The translations under genes were made by a program, and so were the position numbers. Positions 16,570-25,520 of a stretch of DNA of 58,020 bases are shown one piece after another. The DNA comes from CANNBR01 sp964592275. Lineage in GTDB: Bacteria; Babelota; Babeliae; Babelales; CAIQNR01. Numbering within the stretch: position 1 is the first letter of the stretch; every line of letters starts with the position of its first letter. The notes under the pieces are model-generated. The model searched no databases and was not told the DNA's origin. It saw only the letters and a list, made by a program, of their open reading frames with translations. The DNA lies in contig CAZQDJ010000002.1 of the NCBI GenBank assembly GCA_964592275.1, forward strand, positions 1 to 58,020, in the 5' to 3' direction.

Positions 16570-17379
16570 TTAGGTTAATAACGAGACCCCTTCTTTTTTT
16601 GCTGTTTCTTCTAACGCTTTGTAATGATCTTTGTATTGTTTTGTTTGGCGACGAGGGTGAGCAATACTTATCTTTTTTACTCGTGCATGTTTGCATAATG
16701 TTACGAGCGCTTCAAGTGTTTGTGCATTGGTGTAAGGACAGGTTACCGTATCAAATTGAACTGAACCGCATTGTTTAAGTGCTTCTGCCAAAAACGTGTA
16801 TTGAATCCAAGTTCCTGCTGATTTTTTTTCTCCTAATGCTCCATAGTCGATAACGGAAATAGTTCCGTTGTTAGATGTTATGAGGGCATTTTTTTTGATG
16901 CAGGTAATACGACCTTTTTGAGTAAAAAATGAACGGACTTTTTGGTAGGCAAAGGGTGTTGCGAGTAGAAGTAAAAAAAGAGGCAAACTATTTCTTTCTT
17001 TCCCCCATTGTTTATGGTGTAAGAGTACGCAGGCGATGATGGCTCCTAGGATACAGAGAATAATCCCCCAGCGATCAATGCCATAAAGCCATGAGGTAGA
17101 TCCATGATCAAGGCAATACATCCATAGAGTACAGAGCTTTTCGAGAGCATAGATAAGCCACCCATTTGGAATTTTTAAAAGCTCTGAGAAAAAAACACCT
17201 GTTGAAACGAGCAAGAAAAGTGTTAAGAATGGAGTAAAAATAAGATTGCCAAATACAGTCATCAAAGAAAATGGTAATCCCCACGCAACAAGAATTGGCA
17301 GCGAGAGCAGGGAGAGAAAAAGTTGAACATGCATAAAGCTGTAAAACCACCTTTGAGCGGTCAAGGTAAATTGATTCAT
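16570..17379 (-). CDS. ComEC-like membrane protein with degenerate metallo-hydrolase domain
   Basis: The first 120 residues (LPILVAWGLPFSLMTVFGN onward) resemble the last helices of the ComEC/Rec2 competence channel. The C-terminal 110 residues follow the layout of the ComEC beta-lactamase-like domain (an LITSNNGTISVIDYG stretch like the LIDtG strand), but the metal-binding THxDxDH motif is absent: TCPYTNAQT stands there. The OB-fold and first half of a normal ComEC (600-800 residues) are missing. It may be a relic or a non-enzymatic paralogue. The start is uncertain: neither this ATG nor the one 84 bases upstream has a good ribosome site. Confidence 0.5.
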   Translation of the reverse strand: MNQFTLTAQRWFYSFMHVQLFLSLLSLPILVAWGLPFSLMTVFGNLIFTPFLTLFLLVSTGVFFSELLKIPNGWLIYALEKLCTLWMYCLDHGSTSWLYGIDRWGIILCILGAIIACVLLHHKQWGKERNSLPLFLLLLATPFAYQKVRSFFTQKGRITCIKKNALITSNNGTISVIDYGALGEKKSAGTWIQYTFLAEALKQCGSVQFDTVTCPYTNAQTLEALVTLCKHARVKKISIAHPRRQTKQYKDHYKALEETAKKEGVSLLT

Positions 17380-17483
17380 AGTATGAGTATAGCCTTTAGG
17401 GCGTAAAATTTGAAGTCTATGTATCGTAAAGTACGATTTGAGTGCATATTTGACACTATCCATTTTAAAAAAAGGAGATAAAA

Positions 17484-17807
17484 ATGAAAAAGCAAAAAAG
17501 CTTGTGGCTATTGTTTATGGGGTTGTTTTTTGCAAGTTATACGGTGTTGGCAAGTAATGCTCTTTTTGATGGGAAAGAATTATTATTAGTTGATGATGAA
17601 CGAAATGAAAGAGCATCTGGTTGTTGCGAGGCTTTTTTGTCTTTTTTTCAAAGATGTTTTTTATCTGCTGGCAAAAAAACTTCTTCTACTTGTGAGGATG
17701 ATAGTAGTGTGAATAGTCTCATGTGGAATGAGCAAGATGGTACATGGTTTAGACTCGTTGAAATAAAGAACAAGAAGGGAAACGCTGAGCATAGTGCTGA
17801 TCAATAG
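17484..17807 (+). CDS. Small exported Cys-rich protein of unknown function
   Basis: This 107-residue protein is not recognised. A Sec signal peptide (MKKQKSLWLLFMGLFFAS, cleavage near VLAS) is preceded by a strong AAAGGAG site. The short mature part contains four Cys (GCCEAF, QRCF, TCEDD) and a hydrophilic C-terminus, so disulfides are likely. It is divergent from the ComEC-like gene. Confidence 0.7.
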   Translation: MKKQKSLWLLFMGLFFASYTVLASNALFDGKELLLVDDERNERASGCCEAFLSFFQRCFLSAGKKTSSTCEDDSSVNSLMWNEQDGTWFRLVEIKNKKGNAEHSADQ

Positions 17808-17902
17808 AGGTATTCAATCGTTGTTTTTCCTAGAAGTGGTTTTTAAAATTGTTTCTTTAAGCTACAATTGGATAGTCTAACTCATTACATGAAAGGTACC
17901 GC

Positions 17903-18349
17903 ATGATGACTTCTTCCGTAAGTGGATGGCTCCTATTCGGGCTTTTTTGTGTTGTCTTTGAGCTTATAACTCCCGGTCTTTTTTATTGCCTTTCTTTTGC
18001 TTTGGGAACTGTCCCTGCAGCATTGTGTGCATGGTATAATTTTTCGCTTGAGTGGCAAGCAGCCGTGTTTTTTATAAGTTCATTTATTTCATTTTTTATG
18101 CTGTACGTGTGTGTACGCAAAGCGGTCAAAGGTGATGAGCATTATCGATCAAATGTTGATGCGCTACCGGGTAAAAAAGGTTTTGTTGTCGAAAAAGTGT
18201 TCCACCATCATGTGGGACAGGTGCAAGTAGAAGGGGAGATTTGGTCTGCTCAGTCGCTGCATCAAGAATTACTTGAGAAGGGAACTTCAATCATCGTGAT
18301 ACGTGTTGAGGGAGTTCGCTTAATCGTTACTGCTGATAAGCAGTTATAA
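17903..18349 (+). CDS. NfeD-like membrane protein
   Basis: This 148-residue protein has three hydrophobic segments (about residues 7-26, 29-45 and 49-67) followed by a small C-terminal OB-fold domain. It is the short NfeD type, without the serine protease domain. NfeD proteins sit beside SPFH/stomatin proteins and are thought to act with them in membrane microdomains; the gene 12 bases downstream is such a partner, which supports the call. The conserved feature is the OB strand pattern GKKGFVVEKV to GEIWSAQS. An AAAGG site lies about 7 bases before the ATG. The exact role is unknown. Confidence 0.85.
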   Translation: MMTSSVSGWLLFGLFCVVFELITPGLFYCLSFALGTVPAALCAWYNFSLEWQAAVFFISSFISFFMLYVCVRKAVKGDEHYRSNVDALPGKKGFVVEKVFHHHVGQVQVEGEIWSAQSLHQELLEKGTSIIVIRVEGVRLIVTADKQL

Positions 18350-18361
18350 GGAGGACCTACA

Positions 18362-19354
18362 ATGGTTATGGAATTTTTATTTGGAGTAGTAGGCGTAGGA
18401 ATAGTTTTTTTCCTCATACTTCTTTCTCGTGCTGTCTATATTGTGAAGCAAAGTGAAGCAGTAGTGATTGAACGATTTGGTCGTTTTCATCGACTTCTTG
18501 GGCCTGGGTTGCATTTAGTATTGCCATTTATGGATGCGCCTCATGCTTCTTTGTGGACCTATGTACAGTTGGTTGAAAAAAATCGTTATTATCGTTTTGC
18601 AAAAAGTATTACTCGTATTGATTTGCGTGAATCAGTTTATGATTTTCCAAAGCAGAATGTTATTACTCGTGATAACGTAAACATAGAAATTAATGCATTA
18701 TTATATTATCAAATTACAAGTCCTAAAGCAGCTATCTATGAAGTTGCAAATTTGCCTGAAGCGATTGAAAAATTGACTCAAACAACATTGCGCAATGTTA
18801 TTGGTTCGCTTGACCTCGATGAAACATTAGTCTCTCGCGATCAGATCAATACAAAGCTTCGTTTGATTCTTGATGATGCTACTGATAAATGGGGTGTCAA
18901 AATTAATCGTGTTGAATTGCAAGAAGTAAATCCACCGCATGATATTCAGCAAGCAATGGAACAACAGATGCGTGCAGAACGCGGTCGCCGTGCAATGATT
19001 TTGGAAGCCGAAGGTAAAAAAGGAGCTTCTATTTTAGAAGCTGAAGGCGATCAAGAATCTCAAATTTTACGAGCAAGAGGTTTGGCAGATTCTCGTATTA
19101 TTGAAGCTGAAGGGCAAGCGCAAGCTCGTTTAAGAGTTTCAAGAGCAGAAGCTGAGTCTATTGAAATTATTCACAAAGCAATACCAGGTGGCGATCCACT
19201 TCCGTATATGATCGCGCGTGAATATATCAAGATGCTTCCAGAAATTACGAAAGATACTAATGGCAAAATGATTGTAGTGCCTTACGAAGCAACTGCGATG
19301 ATGGGGTCATTTGCTTCTATCAAAACAATTTTTGAGCAAGTTTCAACGAGGTGA
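18362..19354 (+). CDS. SPFH-domain (stomatin/paraslipin-like) membrane protein
   Basis: An N-terminal membrane anchor (residues 4-24) leads into a band-7/SPFH domain with the typical VIERFGRFHRLLGPGLH, then a long Ala/Glu-rich helical region (EAEGKKGASILEAEGDQE) that oligomerises. A hydrophobic C-terminal end follows. The 330-residue length and an NfeD partner directly upstream match the paraslipin/QmcA type. Such proteins form ring assemblies on the inner membrane and organise lipids or proteases. A strong AAGGAGG site lies about 6 bases before the ATG. A hairpin terminator lies about 75 bases after the stop. Confidence 0.93.
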   Translation: MVMEFLFGVVGVGIVFFLILLSRAVYIVKQSEAVVIERFGRFHRLLGPGLHLVLPFMDAPHASLWTYVQLVEKNRYYRFAKSITRIDLRESVYDFPKQNVITRDNVNIEINALLYYQITSPKAAIYEVANLPEAIEKLTQTTLRNVIGSLDLDETLVSRDQINTKLRLILDDATDKWGVKINRVELQEVNPPHDIQQAMEQQMRAERGRRAMILEAEGKKGASILEAEGDQESQILRARGLADSRIIEAEGQAQARLRVSRAEAESIEIIHKAIPGGDPLPYMIAREYIKMLPEITKDTNGKMIVVPYEATAMMGSFASIKTIFEQVSTR

Positions 19355-19427
19355 TACTAGTTATATCAGTAAGCGATTCCAATAAAATGGAACTTTAGCT
19401 AAGAATTAGTACAGCTATATACAAATA

Positions 19428-19463
19428 AGAAACAGACCGAGTAACTATCGGTCTGTTTCTCTT
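19428..19463 (+). terminator. Hairpin terminator after the NfeD/SPFH pair
   Basis: A 13-base stem AGAAACAGACCGA/TCGGTCTGTTTCT closes a 7-base loop. The T tract after it is short (CTTT), so efficiency may be moderate. Confidence 0.75.
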
Positions 19464-19532
19464 TGACGGTGTTTACAGAATTTTTCTTTTGGGGCAGACT
19501 TGCTCCAGATAATGACTGAAAGGAGATTTCAG

Positions 19533-21002
19533 ATGAAAAAAATAGTAAATGTTGTTTTGTATGCTGCTCTAGCACTGTTTTCTGGAGAGATGTACGCTCT
19601 TCAGAAGGGAATTGTTGTTGTTAGTCTTGGATTTGATGATGACGGAAAAGGTAAATTTATCGATGGAATTGCACAGTCTGGTGATGTTGTTGTACGCGCT
19701 CAAGGTGCGAGTGTTGCCGGCCATCATGTAAAAGCTGGTACAAAAGAGTATGATCTTCATCATATTCCGGTTGGTATTTTAAGACCAGAAGTAAAATGTT
19801 ATCTTGCTGGCGGTATGATTCTTGATGTTCCATTATTTTTTAAAGAAATAAAAAATCTCGAAGAAAAAGGGGTAACGGATATTAAGGAGCGACTGCGTGT
19901 TTCAACAAGTGTTCACTTGTTAATGCCCTATCATAAAAAAATAGACAAGCTTGCTACAAAAGCAAATCATGTCCGTGGAAGCTCAATTTCTCGTTATGGG
20001 GTACGTCCTTGTTCTGCTGAAAAACGATTTGGTATTGGTATTCGTTTAGCTGATCTTTTTTCAAAAGATTTCCCTGAATTGCTTAAAAAAGCGGTTGATC
20101 GTTCTAATGAAATTATTACTAAGTTGTATGATGGAGAGCCAATTTCTTATAAACCGTTACTTGAAGAATATAAAAAATATGTAACAGAATTCGCTCCTTA
20201 TGTACGTGATCAGGTTGAGCTAAAATTGAACCGTCTTCTTGCGCAAAAGCGAGGAGGTCCACGGGTTATTTTTGAAGGATCGCATGGAACTTTTTTAGAT
20301 ATATCGCATGGAAATTATCCCTATGTTTCTGCTGGAAGTACGACTGCTGCTGGTATATGTTCCGAAGCTGGAGTTGGTCCAACTCGTATAGGTCATACGC
20401 TTGGAGTAGTAAAGGCTTATGCAACTCGTGTTGGTGAAGGTCCGTTTCCTACGGAAATAAAAGAAGAAAAAATTATTAAAGTTATTCAAAATAAAGCAAA
20501 GCGTAGAAGTCCTGCGGGTGTGAAAGTCCGTTTTGGATGGGTTGACGCTGTGATGGTTCGACAAGGGGTTATGATTAATGGAGTTAATTCCATAGTCGTT
20601 ACGCGTCTTGATGACTTAGATGATTGTGATGAAATAAAAATGTGTATTCATTACAAGTTAGGGGATAAAGATTTTGATTATCTGCCGCCTGTTTCTCGCG
20701 ATCTTGAGTGTGTTTCGCCGTATTACATTACTTTCCCTGGTTGGAAATGTTCGATTGGAAAGGCAAAAAATTTTAGTGAATTACCTGCAGAAGCGCGTGA
20801 TTTTGTAAAAAAACTTGAACGCGTGTGCGGTGTTCCAATCAGCTATATTTCAGTTGGGCCTGAGCGTGAGCAACTTATAGAAGTTATTGCAAATCTGTTG
20901 CCAGAAGGAGCAGTTCCTTCTGCACAACAGAAATGGGCAAAATGCTCTGCACAACAGAAATTAGAAAAATGTTCACAAAAATCTACTGAAAATATACGAT
21001 AA
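19533..21002 (+). CDS. Exported adenylosuccinate synthetase-like protein
   Basis: The protein is homologous over most of its length to PurA, which joins IMP and aspartate using GTP. Here 22 residues of clear Sec signal peptide (VVLYAALALFSG core, MYA end) precede the domain, and AAAGGAG fixes the ATG before that signal. The catalytic Asp survives as D36 in DDDGKGK and the catalytic His as H64 in AGHHV. VIFEGSHGT and TRVGEGPFPTE are close to PurA. However, the Arg-rich IMP/Asp loop is altered (SPAGVKVRFGW) and the guanine motif reads TRLD, not TKLD. The C-terminus carries two copies of a CSAQQK-like unit. Activity and location outside the cytoplasm are inferred. Confidence 0.85.
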   Translation: MKKIVNVVLYAALALFSGEMYALQKGIVVVSLGFDDDGKGKFIDGIAQSGDVVVRAQGASVAGHHVKAGTKEYDLHHIPVGILRPEVKCYLAGGMILDVPLFFKEIKNLEEKGVTDIKERLRVSTSVHLLMPYHKKIDKLATKANHVRGSSISRYGVRPCSAEKRFGIGIRLADLFSKDFPELLKKAVDRSNEIITKLYDGEPISYKPLLEEYKKYVTEFAPYVRDQVELKLNRLLAQKRGGPRVIFEGSHGTFLDISHGNYPYVSAGSTTAAGICSEAGVGPTRIGHTLGVVKAYATRVGEGPFPTEIKEEKIIKVIQNKAKRRSPAGVKVRFGWVDAVMVRQGVMINGVNSIVVTRLDDLDDCDEIKMCIHYKLGDKDFDYLPPVSRDLECVSPYYITFPGWKCSIGKAKNFSELPAEARDFVKKLERVCGVPISYISVGPEREQLIEVIANLLPEGAVPSAQQKWAKCSAQQKLEKCSQKSTENIR

Positions 21003-21010
21003 AATTACCC

Positions 21011-21139
21011 TTATTTTAGTATCAAAGGACAATCGATTCTCATTAATGTAATTAAACAGTATTTGTTGGCATTGCTGAAATTTTTTTTTGGGATGATTAA
21101 GATACAAACGAGTGCTAGGATAGCATACTTTTTAGACAT
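21011..21139 (-). CDS. Putative 42-residue signal-peptide-like small protein
   Basis: An AAAGGAAA site 3-5 bases before an ATG starts a 42-codon frame, MSKKYAILALVCILIIP onward. The N-terminus is a textbook signal sequence, but the mature part would be about 20 residues. It may be a genuine small exported peptide or the broken start of a longer exported gene. It lies 41 bases after another small frame on the same strand. Confidence 0.35.
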   Translation of the reverse strand: MSKKYAILALVCILIIPKKNFSNANKYCLITLMRIDCPLILK

Positions 21140-21180
21140 GATTTTCCTTTACAGAAAATAAAATTACTTAAAAAAAAGAA

Positions 21181-21384
21181 TTATTTTTGAATGACCGCAC
21201 AATAGGCGGTAAAGGCAGCTTGTGCCTGATAGACATACAAATGTCTAATGGGTGAAGTACCCAAAGAGGAAGTGACAATTGGAATAATAAGATGTAATAA
21301 TGTAAGAAAGTTCATTGAATAACAATGTGTTTCTAGGGGTGGATTTTCTTTTGGACAACGCCTATGGCGCAAAAATTCTAACAT
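21181..21384 (-). CDS. Putative 67-residue small protein
   Basis: An AAGGAA site about 6 bases before the ATG leads a frame of 67 codons. A hydrophobic stretch (MNFLTLLHLIIPIVTSSLG, residues 24-42) could be a signal or single membrane segment; a basic N-terminus with RHRR precedes it. Not recognised. It shares orientation with the neighbouring small frame and with the exported gene upstream. Confidence 0.4.
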   Translation of the reverse strand: MLEFLRHRRCPKENPPLETHCYSMNFLTLLHLIIPIVTSSLGTSPIRHLYVYQAQAAFTAYCAVIQK

Positions 21385-21561
21385 GAAGATTCCTTCTTTT
21401 AGAGAGGTTAATTAAAAACACTGGAATATTATTCTAAATCGGCTGCTTTTGAATAACAAGACCTTGTGGTTTAGATGATAAGTTATAGTGTAGAAATGCG
21501 GATTGTTCTATAAAAAAAGGACCCAAACAAAAGTATGGATCCTTCGTAAAACGTATGAAGT

Positions 21562-22008
21562 TTATATCGAAACTATACTAGCAGAAGGTTCGCTTGCTTT
21601 ATCACTAAGCAAAGATTGTTTCCATGAACGAATTGCTTGTGTACATTCCTCTGATTCAAGTTCTTTATCAAGGAACTCCATTAAAAGCTCTTTATCTTTC
21701 ATGGTTGCTATAAGGTCTTTAAGGGCTCCGGATTTACTACGTACAATAAGTTGTAAAGCGCTAAAAAACTGTGAGGCCCCTTGTACTACTTGCGTAAGAC
21801 CAGCTGAAGCAAGCTCAGGATTATCATCTTTCCTTCCTGCAGCAAATGCAAAAAGACCTGGAATGATTCCCAAGAAATTTTTTAAAATGACTGGCCCATA
21901 ATCAATATCTTCCTCTTTGGTTGCCGTGGGGGATGGTTTTTGTGCAGGAACTTGCTCGGCAAAACAGGAAACAGAACAGATAACTAAAAATAATGACATT
22001 ACTTTCAT
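21562..22008 (-). CDS. Exported protein of unknown function
   Basis: This 148-residue protein is not recognised. The signal peptide is MKVMSLFLVICSVSCFA, with VSCFA as a possible but imperfect lipobox. A Pro/Thr/Glu linker follows, then a hydrophobic Gly-rich segment (LGIIPGLFAFAAG, residues 46-58) and amphipathic helices. A similar Ile/Pro/Gly membrane-active segment is seen in other small orphans of this window, but no sequence identity supports a family. GAGGAG lies about 7 bases before the ATG. The corC-like gene ends 58 bases upstream on the same strand. Confidence 0.7.
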   Translation of the reverse strand: MKVMSLFLVICSVSCFAEQVPAQKPSPTATKEEDIDYGPVILKNFLGIIPGLFAFAAGRKDDNPELASAGLTQVVQGASQFFSALQLIVRSKSGALKDLIATMKDKELLMEFLDKELESEECTQAIRSWKQSLLSDKASEPSASIVSI

Positions 22009-22065
22009 ACAAAACTCCTCTTTTAAGATTGTACTATCTTTATTTTCTATACTGTTTTGTATGAG

Positions 22066-23367
22066 TTAATGGGAAGGGTAGGTAATTTTTTCTTTAAAAA
22101 TCAGAACTTGGACAATACGTTTTTCTGTTGATTTTTGAATTTGAAAAATATGTTTTTTATATTTTAAACGTTCACCTTTTTTAGGAAGATGTTGAAGTTG
22201 TTCCATTAAAAAGCCACCTAAAGTAACAGCATCTTCTGTATCAAAACGAATGTTGAGAAGCAGTTCAAGTTCATCAAGATCAACTCCTGCATAGACAAGC
22301 CATCCTCCACGTTCAAGTGGAACAATGTGTTCTGCTACCGATTCATGTTCGTCACTTATATCGCCCACAATTTCTTCGATAGCATCTTCAAGGGTTACTA
22401 AGCCAATGATGCCACCGTATTCATTGAGCACCATAGCAATGTGTCTGCGTTGCTGTTTGAATTGACGCAAAAGTTGGTTAACTTTCATGCTTTCAGGAAC
22501 AAATGAAATAGGACGAACAAGTTCTTTAAGTTCTTTTTTTTCACCTTTTGAAAGTAATAAAAAAACATCTTTTTGGTGAACCATACCGATGATATTGCCA
22601 GCCTTATGTTCATAAACAGGTAACCGAGAGAAATGATATTTAGAAAACATTTCAAGAGCATCACTTAATGAAGCAGAAACGTTCAAAGTAACAATATCAA
22701 CCTCGGGAACCATGATTTCTTCGACAGTGGTGTGTCCAAGCTCAAAAATACTATGAAGCATTTGGCTTTTGTCGGTATCCATTTTTCCCTGTTTATTGAT
22801 GTAATCGATTAAGAATTGAATTTCTTTTTCAGAGGCAATGGCTTGTTCTGCCCCATCTCCTTTTTCTCGAAAAAGCCCTGTGATAAAATTTGAAAGAGAA
22901 AAAAGAACAATAACAATGGGGTACATTAAAAAATAAATAACACTTGTTAGCCATAATGTTGATTTAAAAAGACGTTGACCTTGAGATTGGGCAATATTTT
23001 TTGGAATAACTTCTCCAATAATCAAAATAGTACCTGTTGCAATTGCGATACCTAATGAAAAGCCAAGGCCTTGTGAAAGATGCATTTTTGCAAAAATCTC
23101 TTCCATAACATGGGTAATCAAAGCAGCAGCAGTAACATTTGCAATGTTGTTTGCTATTAAAATTGAAATAAGTACTCGTTGAGGCTCTTTTTCTAGAGCA
23201 GCGAGAAGTGTTTTATAGCCACCAGTACTTTTTGAAAGTTCATTAAGATTAAAAAGACGTAATGCCGTAATAGAAGTTTCTAAAAAAGAAAAAAGTGCGC
23301 AAAGCAAAAGAGAAACACCAAAGTATGAAAACTGAAGAGTTACCTCAGAAGTTATGAGCGGATCCAT
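22066..23367 (-). CDS. CNNM/CorC-type membrane protein with CBS pair
   Basis: Residues 1-190 form a DUF21/CNNM membrane domain of four hydrophobic segments (FFLET motif region FSFLETSITALR). A CBS pair follows (about 205-330, with VPEVDIVTL and GYGGIIGLVTLEDAIEEIVG-type signatures), then a C-terminal CorC_HlyC domain ending near KRIVQVLIF. Family members are linked to Mg2+/Co2+ efflux or resistance; older annotations call them hemolysins. The 433-residue length is typical. I start at ATG (MDPLIT), 9 bases after AAGG; the TTG three codons earlier would sit on top of that site. It ends the minus-strand housekeeping block. Confidence 0.92.
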   Translation of the reverse strand: MDPLITSEVTLQFSYFGVSLLLCALFSFLETSITALRLFNLNELSKSTGGYKTLLAALEKEPQRVLISILIANNIANVTAAALITHVMEEIFAKMHLSQGLGFSLGIAIATGTILIIGEVIPKNIAQSQGQRLFKSTLWLTSVIYFLMYPIVIVLFSLSNFITGLFREKGDGAEQAIASEKEIQFLIDYINKQGKMDTDKSQMLHSIFELGHTTVEEIMVPEVDIVTLNVSASLSDALEMFSKYHFSRLPVYEHKAGNIIGMVHQKDVFLLLSKGEKKELKELVRPISFVPESMKVNQLLRQFKQQRRHIAMVLNEYGGIIGLVTLEDAIEEIVGDISDEHESVAEHIVPLERGGWLVYAGVDLDELELLLNIRFDTEDAVTLGGFLMEQLQHLPKKGERLKYKKHIFQIQKSTEKRIVQVLIFKEKITYPSH

Positions 23368-23465
23368 AAATTTCAACCTTTTCTATAGGTTTGGATTACT
23401 TGTATTTTTAATTATACAATCCATAATTACATTATTTTTTCTACTTAGTAATTTTAGCATTATTT

Positions 23466-25520
23466 TTATTCGTCAGACTCATCCCCTTCTTCAACGTCTC
23501 CAGGAGCGAAATCGAGTTCTTTTTCAAAAAATGACTGAAGTTTTTTGCTGCGGGAAGGGTGGCGAAGTTTTCGTAATGCTTTGACTTCAATTTGGCGAAT
23601 ACGTTCACGGGTCACTGAAAAATCTTTACCAACTTCTTCAAGAGTGTGCTCTGAAGCGACATCGATACCAAAGCGCATTTTGAGAACTTTTTCTTCACGA
23701 GGAGCGAGTGTTTTAAGAACTTCACGTACTCGTTCTTTTAAGTCTGAATTTGCAACAGCTTCAGCAGGGGAGTAATCATTTTCATTTTCTATGAAATCTT
23801 TAATGAAGGCATCTTCGCTGTCTCCGACAGGAGTTTCAAGAGAAATGGGCTCTTTTGAAATTTTGATAATGTTTTTTATCTTTTTCTCATCAAGATTCAA
23901 TTCTTTTGCTAATTCAGCAGAGCTTGGTTCACGACCATTTTGTTGTACAAAAATGCGTTTTATTTTGTTTATTTTATTAAGGGTTTCAACCATATGAACG
24001 GGAACCCGAATGGTGCGGGATTGATCAGCAATAGCACGAGTAATTGCTTGACGAATCCACCAGGTTGCATAGGTAGAAAATTTATAACCGCGTTCAAACT
24101 CGAATTTTTCAACTGCTTTCATGAGCCCAATATTGCCTTCTTGGATCAATTCTAAAAAGTGTAGTCCACGGTTGACGTATTTTTTTGCAAGATTAACCAC
24201 AAGACGAAGGTTTGCTTTTGCAAGCTCATCTTTTGCAAACTTATCATCTTTCTGACTTTTTATGAGTTGGCGATAATAAAGAGTTATCTTATCAAGAGGA
24301 ATGCCCGCTTCTAGTTCTGTTTTTTTGATCGATTTTCGCGCCATTCTGATAGCAACTTCAAGGTCATTCCTTGTTTCTATGTCATCAGAAGAAGGGTTTT
24401 TTGTTTTTTTCATAGAAGCTAAGCGATCTTCACTTTCCTTAATCAAATGTTGACGCTCTTGAATTTTGGTAAGGAATTTTTCAATACGCTTACCCATTTT
24501 GCGAATGAATTTATTGGCAATACGAATCGATTTAATTGTTTCGATAACGGCTTGTTTGTTTTCACGAACTTTAGCAAGCATCTCTTTTTTCATGCCATCA
24601 GAAGAAAGTTTATCTCGGTAGGCTGCGTAAATTTTTTCTTCGTTTTTAATGAGTTCTTCGATCTTGGAGATAGTATCTAGAAAAGCTTTTTTTTCTTCTT
24701 CAATTTTAGGAAGATTTTCCTCATCAAATTCAGCAAATTGAATGATGTCTTTTAAAGGAAGGGTATTGGTATGGAGTCTTTCGCCAATACTTAAGAATTC
24801 TTTATGAACAAAAGGAAAGTGAGAAATTGCGTCAATGCAAGAACGTTTACTATTAGCAATTTTATCAGAGATAACTTTTTCAGTGATCTTATTTAAAAGA
24901 GGAATTTTACCAATATCACGGAGATAACATTTAACCCCATCGGTGATATACGTTGAATCAGAAACATCTTTTATTGATCTATCTTCGTCATCGCTGTCTT
25001 CTTCATCTGCATCAAGGAGATCTTCAGAATGAAGACTACTTGCAAGTTTTTCTTTGATAACAGCTTGTGTGCCAAGATCATCTTTTTCAATATCATGAAG
25101 ATCTGAGCCGTGCCCATGGAGTTCTTCTTCCATCAAAAGTTCGATATGTTCTCGTTCAAGAGTTTTGAAAAGATCGGTAGTTTCTTTTTCGGTAAGATGA
25201 TTGCGTTCATTAAAAGCGATAACTTCTTCATAGGTAAGAGCATTTGATTCTCTGCCTTTTTCTATGAGTGTATCGATAAGTTCTTTTTTAAAATCAACAT
25301 CTTTTTTATTCCCAACAGTTTTGGTCTTTGAGGTGGGATCTATTTTTTTTGGAGTACTTTTTTTTGCTGAAATTTTTGCGTCAAGAGAGCCATTATTAGA
25401 AAGTGTGTTTTTTTTGTTAAGAGCAACGGGTTTAGCGCGAACAACTTCTTTGGCGTTGGCATTAGCAACACTTTTTGTGGTTGATGCGTTTTTGTTTGCC
25501 GTTGTTTTTTTTGTAGTCAT
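23466..25520 (-). CDS. rpoD: Primary RNA polymerase sigma factor (sigma-70)
   Basis: This factor directs RNA polymerase to housekeeping promoters. After a Lys/Ala-rich N-terminal extension (about residues 1-70) come region 1.1, region 1.2 (VKCYLRDIGKIPLL), a long non-conserved region, region 2 (NLAKKYVNRGLHFLELIQEG through FSTYATWWIRQAITRAI), region 3 and region 4.2 (TLEEVGKDFSVTRERIRQIE). After the usual LRHPSRS end there is an acidic tail of about 25 residues. The ATG directly abuts the dnaG stop, and the ribosome site AAGGGG lies inside the dnaG end, so the two are translationally coupled. This is the classical dnaG-rpoD order. Confidence 0.98.
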   Translation of the reverse strand: MTTKKTTANKNASTTKSVANANAKEVVRAKPVALNKKNTLSNNGSLDAKISAKKSTPKKIDPTSKTKTVGNKKDVDFKKELIDTLIEKGRESNALTYEEVIAFNERNHLTEKETTDLFKTLEREHIELLMEEELHGHGSDLHDIEKDDLGTQAVIKEKLASSLHSEDLLDADEEDSDDEDRSIKDVSDSTYITDGVKCYLRDIGKIPLLNKITEKVISDKIANSKRSCIDAISHFPFVHKEFLSIGERLHTNTLPLKDIIQFAEFDEENLPKIEEEKKAFLDTISKIEELIKNEEKIYAAYRDKLSSDGMKKEMLAKVRENKQAVIETIKSIRIANKFIRKMGKRIEKFLTKIQERQHLIKESEDRLASMKKTKNPSSDDIETRNDLEVAIRMARKSIKKTELEAGIPLDKITLYYRQLIKSQKDDKFAKDELAKANLRLVVNLAKKYVNRGLHFLELIQEGNIGLMKAVEKFEFERGYKFSTYATWWIRQAITRAIADQSRTIRVPVHMVETLNKINKIKRIFVQQNGREPSSAELAKELNLDEKKIKNIIKISKEPISLETPVGDSEDAFIKDFIENENDYSPAEAVANSDLKERVREVLKTLAPREEKVLKMRFGIDVASEHTLEEVGKDFSVTRERIRQIEVKALRKLRHPSRSKKLQSFFEKELDFAPGDVEEGDESDE

